From Baffinella frigidus (lineage: Eukaryota > Cryptophyceae > Cryptomonadales > Baffinellaceae): 20,912 nt of DNA. The notes below the pieces were generated by a model. That model did not search any database. It saw only the letters and a list, made by a program, of their open reading frames with translations, and was not told where the DNA came from. Shown here in pieces: positions 1 to 10,100 of the stretch. Location of the stretch: positions 56,106-77,017 of the forward strand of contig MU647387.1 in NCBI GenBank assembly GCA_026770585.1, in the 5' to 3' direction. Position 1 is the first letter of the stretch, and each line of letters begins with the position of its first letter. The position numbers and the translations under genes were made by a program.

Positions 1-75
1 TTTTCTGGTACAAAACATGCCTGTAAATCCATTATACGTGGCTTCCTGGTACGAACCCCTTTCCCCCGTTTGCAG

Positions 76-123
76 GCGGTGCTGCCGAGAGAGTACGACC
101 CGGAGCTAAGGCCGGAAAGGCTG
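76..123 (+). CDS. Exon 1 (first visible exon)
   Basis: Acceptor tgcag before, donor gtaaaa after. It has 48 nt, phase 0 in and out, and reads AVLPREYDPELRPERL. A CCCTAAA array starts two bases past the donor. No start codon is present, so upstream exons must lie outside the window. Confidence 0.8.
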
Positions 124-806
124 GTAAAACCCTAAACCCTAAACCCTAAACCCTAAACCCTAAACCCTAAACCCTAAACCTCTAAGCTCTAACCTCTAAC
201 CCCCAAACTTAAACCCTCAACCCCAAACCCTAAACCCTAAACCTAAACCCTGAAACCAGGCGCCCCTCGACCTCGAATTCACGAAGACGGACGGCACCCC
301 GATTTCTCTGGTGCCTTCAAATCCCTAAATATTCAAACACCTAAATATTTCATTGAATCCCTAAATATTTCACCTTAACTCCCTAAATATTTCACCCCTT
401 CAGATCCCTAAATATTTTACAAGTGCAAACCCCTGCTTTTAGTGTTGTCCACTCGCCAGGTCACAGGTGGTAATCTGCCTTAAGTTGATTCCGAGATTTT
501 CCCCCAAGAAACACGCCGAAAGTCAGCAATTGGAGCCATTGCCGCGCGCAATAATGTTTTATTTGTACCAGGAAACCCTTTTTTAACATGAGGGAGCCTC
601 AACCTTCAATTCTGAGTTGTGCCCTGGTATTTCAGATACCGAAGAGGTTGACTGCCTCTGCCAGTAAAACCATCCCTCTCTCTCTCGCACACACACTCTC
701 TCTCTTTCACGCACACAAACACACACTCTCTCTCGCTCTCGCTCGCTGGCGTGCTCTCACGCTCTCTCGCTCACACTCACACTCCATCCCTCTCTCTCTC
801 CCTCTC

Positions 807-837
<31 letters not shown>

Positions 838-1075
838 ATGCAGGTACCGAAGAAGATCCGCAACGCACTCTCTCTAAGTCCAAGTGGGATGAGGGGAGCA
901 TGTGCTATCCTTTGTGCTATCTTAGGGGTGAATTTATGCTATGATAGTGAATTTATGCTTTGCGAAATCAGATCAATCTAAACCACTGCGTCCGCCCAAC
1001 CCCCCGATTATGTTGCGATTTGCATCGCAACTCTCTCTCACACACTCTCTCTCTCTTGCTCTCTCTATCACACAC

Positions 1076-1122
<47 letters not shown>

Positions 1123-4100
1123 CGCTCTCCCTTTTCAGGTACCGAAGAAGATCCGGGACGCGCTCTCAAAGTCCAAGTGGGATGAGGGGAGCGGCCCGAA
1201 CCGCTTCGGGTAACCCGAAACCCGAAACCCGGATACCGGATCCCGAAACCAGAATCCCGAAACCCGGATCCCGAAACCCGAAAACCGGATCACGAAACCC
1301 GACACCCGGAACCCGAAACCCGGAACCTAAAACACGAAACACGAAACCCGGATCCCGAAACCCGAAACTGAATCCCGGATCCCGAAACCCGGGTCCCAAA
1401 ACCCGGATCCCAAAACCCGAAACCCGAAACCCGGATACTGGATACCGGATCCTGAAACCAGAATCCCTACGCCCTAAAACCGAATCCCGACCGCAGGTCG
1501 CAGTTCCGCACCCTCAAGCCAGAGATGAAGGGCCCGTCGGACCACGATCTGCTCGAGGTAGCCCCGACACCCCAACCCTGTGTTAGGGTTTTCATCCGGG
1601 AACATGTTTAATTTAGAAGAAAATGGCCTATGAAACCGGATTCTGGCCCTAACCAAATTTACTTAGGGCCCGAATTAACCTTGGTCCAACTCCTATGAAC
1701 AAATAGGGAATCCTTTTCTTTTAAATTGAACATGTCCCCGGATTAGTTTAGGGTTTCGGGTGTCGGGCTTCGAGTTTGGGGTTGAGCGTTGAGCGTTGAG
1801 CGTTTGGGAGCCTGAGATGAAGGGCCCGTCGGACCACGATCTGCTCGAGGTACCCGAAACCCCAATCGGAACCTCGAACCCTAATCCCTAAACCTCAAAC
1901 CCTAAACCCCGTCGGCCCGTTGGATTACGATCTGCTCGAGGTACCCGAGGGCGAAGGCACCTGGTCAACCCTAAACCCTGTACCCTAAACCCTAACCCCA
2001 AACCCTAAACACTAAACCCCAAACCCCAAACCCCAAACCCCAAACTCCAAATCCCAAACACCAAACTCCAAACCCCAAACCCCAAACCCCAAACCCTAAA
2101 CCAGAGGTGTGTAAACCTCAAACCCCAAACCCCTAAACCCTAAACCCAGACCCCAAACCCCAAACCCCAAACCCCAAACCCCAAACCCCAAAGCCTAAAC
2201 CGCAACCCCCAAACCCTGGGGAATCGACACGGTGGTTGCGCTGAGACCTGTTGACTGTTGGCGTATTCCTCACACAAATCCCTAAACCCTAAACCCTGAA
2301 CCCTAAACCCTAAACCCTAAATCCTAACCCAGGTGTATCGGAAGCACAACGGGCTCTCAGAGTGGATTGAGGAGGCAACCCGTGAGCAGAACACACAAGG
2401 CAGACAGTGACCTGTTCCTAAATGTCGGTTTCAACGTCGCGTCCAGGATTTGTACGGAGTTGGTCACGTAACTCTACGGAATATCGTAGAGTCACGTGAC
2501 CAACTCCCTTGCGACCCTCTAAAAGAAGGTTCTATTAAAAGGCCAGTTATAGCCTGGTGTGGCTAAACCCTAAGCCCTAACCCAGGTGTATCGGAAGCAC
2601 GACGGGCCAGACGCCCTCTCAGAGTGGATTGAGGAGGCGACTCGCGAGCAGAACACCATCCAGAAGGTTCTAGCCCTGCCTCTCTCGGGTTGACTGTCAG
2701 ACTATGGGTAGCATACCTTCTGCAAACCCTCAACCCTTAATCCTCCACAAACCCTAAACTCCACACCCCAAACCCTGAACCCTAAACCCTAAACCCTAAA
2801 CTCTAAACCCTAAACCCTAAATTCTAACCCCGAAACCCGAAACCCGAAACCCGAAACCCGAAACCCAAAACCCTAAACCCCAAACCCCAAAACCCAAAAC
2901 CCAAACCCCAAACCCTAAACCTTACACCCCACACCCCAACCACCAAACCCCACACCCCAAACCCCACACCCTAAACCCCAAACCCCCAAACTCCAAACAG
3001 GAGCGGCAGAAGAAGGAGCTCTCAGATGCGGGGTTGACGGAGGACACCTTCATCAGCCTGTGGCGATCGGTGCGCTGCTCTAAACCCTAAACCCTAAACC
3101 CTAAACCCTAAACCCTAAACCCTAGACCCTAGACCCTAAACCCTAAAACCTAAACCCCAAACCTCAAAACCTACACCCTAAACCCTAAACCCTGAACTCG
3201 AAACTCGAAACCCTAAACCCCAAACCTCAAACCCCAAAACCTAAACCCTACACCCTAAACCCTAAACCCTAAACCCCAAACCCTGAGCCCTAAACTCTAA
3301 ACCCCAAATCCCAAAACCTAAACCCTTATCCCTTAAGCCCTACACCCTAACCTCTAAACCCCAAACCCCAAACCTCAAACCCCAAACCCTAAACCCTAAA
3401 CCCCCAAAACCTAAACTCTAAACCATCAACGCTAACCCCTCCTCAGATGTACGGCGACCCGTCAAGCGAGGCAGACCGGGACATCCTTCCGCGAGCGCGC
3501 AGCGGAGGGGCTGCCGCTGCCTCCGCCAAGAGTTGGTAGACCCCAGACCCTATGAGTCGGTAGACCCCAAAGCCACTTGGTAGACCTCAAACCCTATGAG
3601 GCGGTAGACCCCAAACCGAGTTGGTAGACCCCAAACCCGTTCCGGAGGCGCTGTCTCTGCCCCCACCAGGTTCCCCACGCACCCTTTTTACAATGTCGAT
3701 TGTAGGCGTTTTGTACGGGGTTGGTCACGTTTCACTCCGCTTTTCGGGGGGATACGTGACTGAGCATATGAAAATTACTACACACCACCTCACGTGTACA
3801 GCTCCCCGGGTTTTAAAAAGGTCTTTTGCTCCCCGGCGAGCGAAGATATCTTTCCGAGAGCTCCGGCGAGGCCGCCGCCTCAGCCAAGAGTTGGTCAGGC
3901 TTTCTTCTTCTTCTTCTTCTTCTTCTTTGCTGCCCTAATGTTTCCTAAACCCTGAACCCTGAACCCTATGCCCTAGACCCTAAACACTAAACACTAAACC
4001 CTAAACCCTGAAACCTAACCCCCTGAACCTAAACCCTAAACCCTAAACCCTAAACCCTAAACCCTAAACGGCCCTACACCCCATACCCTGAACCTAAACC

Positions 4101-7100
4101 CCACACACGAAACCCTGAGGGAGGGGGTCTCGATGGGAAAGCGCGCCCCCGTTTCTTGTTTAGGGTTTAGCGTTTGGGGTTTAGGTTCAGGGGGTTAGGG
4201 TTCAGGGTTTAGGGTTTAGGGTTTAGGGTCTTCGGGACCCGAAGGGAGTGCGATCCCTGATCCTAAACCCTAAACCGTAAGTCTTGTTTTGAATTTGGTA
4301 CCCGGTTCCCAAATTCTGAGTAATAAATCGGGCGTGGAAAGGACGAGGAGCTTCCTCTCACGTGGAACCGCACACTCATTCAGCACCAGGAAACGAACCG
4401 TTGCGTCCTGAACCAGGAAACCAGGGAACGAACCGTTGCGTTCCCGGGACCCGAAAGGAGGGCAGGGCGATCCCTGATCCCAAACCCTAAACCCTGAACC
4501 CTGAATCCTGAACCCTAACAGGGATGAGTCTCGAAGCGCGCCCCCGAAACCCGAAACCAGAGTCCCCTGGAGATTGACGGCGGGAGGCTTGGCGCCTGAA
4601 CCCTGAACCTTGACAACGATCGATACCAAAATTACTGAGTACTCACGCATGAACCATAGCAGGTAATTCGTCCTTATCCATGATTCATAACAGGGACGAT
4701 AATAAACGATCGATAGCACAGTTACTTAGTACTTATGCGTAAATCATAGCATATAATTAGTCCTTATTCATGATTCATAACAGGGATGGAACCTCGAAAC
4801 GCGCGCTGGGAAGCCGCGGGGGGACTAGCGCGCTGAACCTAAACCCTATACCCTACACGTGTTCTGTATTACTCTCGATACAGGTCCTAGCTAGACCCTG
4901 ACGCCTTTAGGTGAGTGCAATAGTGTATGAGTCTTACAATGGTTTACGAGCCTTGCGGGCCGAGCCCTGAACCCTGAACCTTGACAGGGATGGAACCTCG
5001 AAGCGCGCGTTGGGGAGTCGCGGAGGGAGCAGAGCGATTGTCGCCACCAAGGAGAAGGTCCCTCATATACCCTGCACCCTGCGCCCTACACCCTACACAC
5101 TACACCCTGCACCCTACACCCTACACCCTACACCCTACATCCTACGCCCTACACCCTACACCTTACACCCTACACACTACACACTACACACTGCACACTA
5201 CACACTACACACTACACCCTGCACCCTGCACCCTGCACCCTACACCCTACACCCTACACCCTGCGCCCTACACCCTACACCCTACACCCTACACACTTCA
5301 CCCTACACCCTACACCCTACACACTACACCCCACACCCCACACCCTACATTCTAACCCTCAAACCCTAAACCGCGCTAAACCCTAACCCCTTAATCCCGA
5401 ACCCTAAACCCTGAACCGAACGTTCCTAATTTCCAAACCCGCAACCGTATGCTTTGCGTGGGTGGTTGCTGTTATACGTGAAAATCGCGCTGAACCCTAG
5501 CCCCTAGCCCCGAAACCCTAACCCCGAAACCGATGTCAGGGGCCGAGACCGGAGTGGGAGGTGTACATGGAGCTATGGAAGAAGCTTCGAAAAACGGGCG
5601 AGCACGTCCCGTTGTTCGAGATGGCCAAACAGGTTTCGAGCCTTTCCTTGTGAATCTCGTTTTGTACTTCGAGGTATTGACGTTTCTCCAAAGTTGACGG
5701 ATTTTTACCACGGACCCGGAACGTCAACTTGAGGATAGTTTGCGAAGAACCCTCAACCCTCAACCCCAAACCCTAAACCCCAAACCTCAAACCCCAAACC
5801 TCAAACCCCAAACCCCAAACCCTGAAGGTGGCGAGTGGGACCCCACACCACTCTATATAGATGTATGTTGGCTCTATGTAGGTCTACGTTGGCTCTATGT
5901 AACTCCACACCCCAAGCCCTGAAGGTGGCCACGATCGAAGCGGGGGATCGGGCGAAGGAGATCCAACCTTTGCTGAGGTGGGCATTGACGTTTCTCCACA
6001 GTTGACGTATTGGTACCACGAACTTCAACTTGTGAATATTCCAGTCCGCTCACCCAAAGGCCGTGCCCCAAACCCTGAACCCCACACCCCAAACCCTCTA
6101 CTGAAACAGGTTGCGAGTATCGAAGCGGGGGATCGGGCGAAGGAGGTCCAAGCATCATCCAACCAAGAGGAAGACGACAGGCAAACCCCAAACCCCCTCA
6201 ACCCCAAACCTGAACCCTAAACCAACGCTCTACACTCGCGGTAGTCTAACGTAGGACAAACCCTCCCCACCTAACCCTAAACCCCCAAACCCTAGACCCT
6301 AGACCCTAGACCCTAGACCCTAGACTCTGGACCCTATATCGCAAACCCTTACATCCAAGCGTCATCCAACCAAGAAAAAGATGATAGGCAAACCCTAAAC
6401 CCTAACCCTCGGTAAATCCTAAAACCTAAACCCCCAAATTTCAGGCAAACCCTAAACCCTAACCCTCAAAGTTTTCATGGCCATAGATGTATTTTAGATG
6501 ATATTTTTCGACACATTGTGTACCGCAGTCCCTGTCTGAATGTATTCTGCCCCTGGGCAGGCGGGATCAGGCGCGGGCGGCTGCAGCACGGTCCTATCCG
6601 GGCTCGCCATATAATACATTTATAAGGAACTCCGGTACAAAAAGCGTCTAAAACACTTTTATGGGCGTGTAAAACACCTTTATGGCGACAAGCGGGAGCA
6701 GGCGCGGAAGGCTGCAGAGCGGTTCTATCTGGGCGCGCCATACAATCAACTTTAAAGACTTTTGGTACAAAAAGAGTGCAAACTGTCACCTAAATTGTGT
6801 TTTAGGCGTCTAGAACACTTTTGTGGGTGTCTAAAACACTTTTATGGGCGTTTAAAACAAAATTTGTGGGCGTCTAAAACATTCATGGCGGCAGGCGGGA
6901 GAAGGCACGAAAGGCTGCTGAGCGGAAGCAGTCCGAGGCTCAGGTACACCACCCTAGATTTTACGCGGAGCAATTGTAAAATCTTATCCACGTTAAAAGG
7001 AACGTGTTTCGTTCCTTTTAACGTGGATAAGACACTTTTGGCGTGTATTCCCTCTGAAATCCGGGAAATTGACTGTTGCAATTGCTTTTGTCTGATCTTG

Positions 7101-10100
7101 GGTGGACCCCGAAAGTTGACGATATGTTCCAGAAGTACCAAATCGTCTACTTTTGGGAAATTGGTGTATTATTTTTGGTACAAGAATATCCCTGGCGCGT
7201 TTTTGCAGAAAGTCGCCTGCGGAAATAACGCACGCGACAATTGGTGGAAAGTTGACGATGGTTGTACTGAAATGTTTGACTGTGGGGGTGAACTGTTTGA
7301 CTTATGAAAACGTTTTGACTTCGGGGTGTGTGTGTGTGACTTTTGGGGGATGTTGACTTTGGGGGGGGGGGGCAGGCGCGGTGGATCGTGTATGAGGGAG
7401 TATGGATCGAAGCTGTCCGTCAACTTAAACCGAAACGTTGACAACTTTAACCCAAACGTTGACAACTTAAACCGAAACGTTGACAACTTAAACCGAAACG
7501 TTGACGATGAAACGTACGACTTTGGCGGGGGGTGTTGACTTTGGTGGGGGGTGTTGACTTAGATTTTGACTTATAAAAACGATTGACTTGTGCAGGCGCG
7601 GTGGATCGTGCATGAAGGAGAGTGGTTCGAGGCTGCGCCGCGCCATACGGTAGACCCGAAACCCGAAACCCTGAACCCTGAAGCCCAAACCCCAAACCCC
7701 AAACCCTGAACCCCAAACCCTGAACCCTGAACCCTGAACCCGAAACCCGGAACCCGAAACCCGAGACCCGAGACCCAAACCCGGGCTCGTCTTGAGGCTC
7801 AGAGTCTTTTGGATCACTCATCTCTAGGCTTGAGAGTAAGAAAGAAGAACGAAGACGAACCCGAAACCCGAAACCCGAAACCCGAAACCCGATTCCCGGA
7901 GCCCGAAACCTAACCTGTAAAACCCAAACCCTCAACCCAAAACCTTAACCCGGCAGGTGCACCAGAACACAGGGACGGCTGAGTTTGCCGCTTCGACCTG
8001 AATTGAACCCTCAACTCTCAACACCCTACACCCTACACCCTACACCCTACACCCTACACCCTACACCCTACACCCTACATCCTACACCCTGAACCCTAAA
8101 CCCTAAACCCTACACCCTAACCCCCGAATGGCAGGCGCACCAGTACACAGGCACGGCTGAGTTTGCCGCGGTGACTGAGGGCAGCTTCGATTCCTTCATG
8201 GCGCCTCAAAGGTCTTAACCCCAAACCCCAAACCCCAAACCACAAACCACAAACCACAAACCACAAACCACAAACTCCCAACGCCCCAAACGCAGGGAAT
8301 CGGGGGGGTGGAAGCGGGTGGTGGAGTCCCTTGGAACAACGGACCCGCGCGCGCGCCCCCAGCCGATCGCCTCCGCCCTCCGCGCCCGAGGTATTCTCTT
8401 AACCCTTGCACTTTGCACCAGATTTTGCACGTGAAGAGTTTTGTACCAGCAGCACGTCCATCTCTCGTCAAAGTCAATTTTTCCCCCCCGTTTTCTTTCT
8501 CACCAAAAGTGGCCGGTTGGCGTGGACGCGCGTGGTGGAGTCGCTCGGACCACCAGCCCTGCGATGCGGACCGAATCGACGTTTGTTTGGAGCCATTTCC
8601 TCGGGTGGCACATTCGTTTTCGAAGGTGCCGCCTGAGGAAATGGCGCATGCTCCAGCCTCGACTTGGTCCGCCGCGTCGTCGAGTCCCTCGTCGTCGACC
8701 CCGGTTACGTGATAGATCCAAAGGTCTATCCCCACGATCTTCTTCTTCTTCTTTATTACTCTCGATGCAGGTCCTCAATGACGCCCTTGAGCCTTGAGTT
8801 GAGTGATTCAAACGTCTATGAGCCTGAAGAAACGGGCCCGCCTCAAAAACGAGAGCTATAATGCCCCACGATCGTGAACCGTAGACACAAGTCCCACCGG
8901 CCTCCCCACCGCACAGGCCCACGGCTCGACGATCCAACGCCCGCAGAGTGCCTCTCGCGCCTCCGGGAAACTATTCGACGGTGGTCTTAGGAGGGCACAC
9001 GAGAGCGGAAGATGCGCTAGACAGTCACCTACCCAGAGTCATATATCACCAAGTATACAACGTATACTAAGATCAGCGTTTAGCGTTGAGGTCAGCGGCG
9101 CGCCAGGTGTGTCCTGAGAACCGAAAAACTTTTTTTCAGGCTCGAAACGCGGCGTAGCTAACCTAGACCCTAGACCCTAAACCCTAAGCCCTGAACCCTA
9201 AACCCTAAACCCTAAACACTAAACACTAACCCCCCCCACTAAACTCCCCCCCTGAACCGAAAGCACCCCCACATGCCCCCGGCCCGACGACCCCACGGCG
9301 GGGTCGTCCCCACGGTGGGTCTCTCAAAAACAAAAGCGAGGGTTACGGTTTGGGGGACATCCATTGTCGACCCTACGGCCAGACAATCTTACCCCCGAGG
9401 TTGCTTGATACATCCACACGTCTATCACGCCGGTAGTCACTTACCCCCCCCGCGTTAATCCCCCCCTCCCCCCGTTGATCCCCCCCACACACACAGGTCG
9501 ACGGCCCGACGACCCGACGCCCGAAGTAACACTTGTGATCCAACCAACTGTCTCCACGCGCTACCACCCCAAACCCCAATCCCTACCCCCCCCCCCAAAC
9601 AGGCCCACGCCCTGACGACCCCACGCCCGAAGTACGCCGCTCGCGCCTCCGTGCCGCGAACATCTTAATCAAAAGAAAATTCCCCATTAAAAGCGTCGTA
9701 AGTCGATTCGCCCCTACAAATTGTCAACTTATGGGGGAAAATGTCTTTTCATAAGTCGACAATTTTTCATAAGTCGACAATTTTTAGGGGGGAATTGACT
9801 TCAAAACGCTTTTAATGTGGAAGATGCTTTCCATGAATCTACCGCCCGCCCGTAGAGATTCTCATACCGGATAGTTGGCAATAAGTCGGATACCGGATAG
9901 TTGGAAACCGGTTCCTGCCTCTTCTAGAGACGCCTGATACCGCGTGTTCGATCCAATACCCCCCGCGCTATCCCACCCGAAACCCTCCCCCCCCCCCTGA
10001 ACGCAACCCCCCCCTACAGGCCCGAGGCCCGACGACCCCACGCCCGAAGTACGGCGGTCGCGCCTCGGTGCCAGGAACATCTACCGCACTTCGGGTGGGG

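Noticed and set aside
126-255. True chromosome end or telomere
   Set aside because: The array is short, lies between phase-matched exons, and many similar arrays fill the window.
588-1213. Leu/Ser-rich frames as membrane proteins
   Set aside because: Encoded by CT microsatellites; they overlap exon 2 in or out of frame and show no other coding sign.
5075-5365. CRISPR array or other prokaryotic repeat
   Set aside because: Unit of 7 bp without spacers; the setting is a eukaryotic spliced gene.
4981-5369. Plus-strand frames with Tyr-Thr-Leu-His-Pro-Thr repeats
   Set aside because: Translation of the CCCTACA array; only the first 70 nt (exon 7), in a third frame, are coding.
6762-7307. Plus-strand frame of 181 codons through exon 10 and intron 10
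   Set aside because: It is out of frame with exon 10, crosses the perfect hairpin and lacks copies or codon bias.
7447-7935. Minus-strand frame of 162 codons
   Set aside because: Mostly reverse complement of CCCGAAA/CCCTGAA arrays and the 21-bp repeat.
8196-8735. Minus-strand frame of 179 codons overlapping exons 12-13
   Set aside because: Runs antisense through two phase-matched exons, an intron and a foldback; codon content follows the GC-rich opposite strand.
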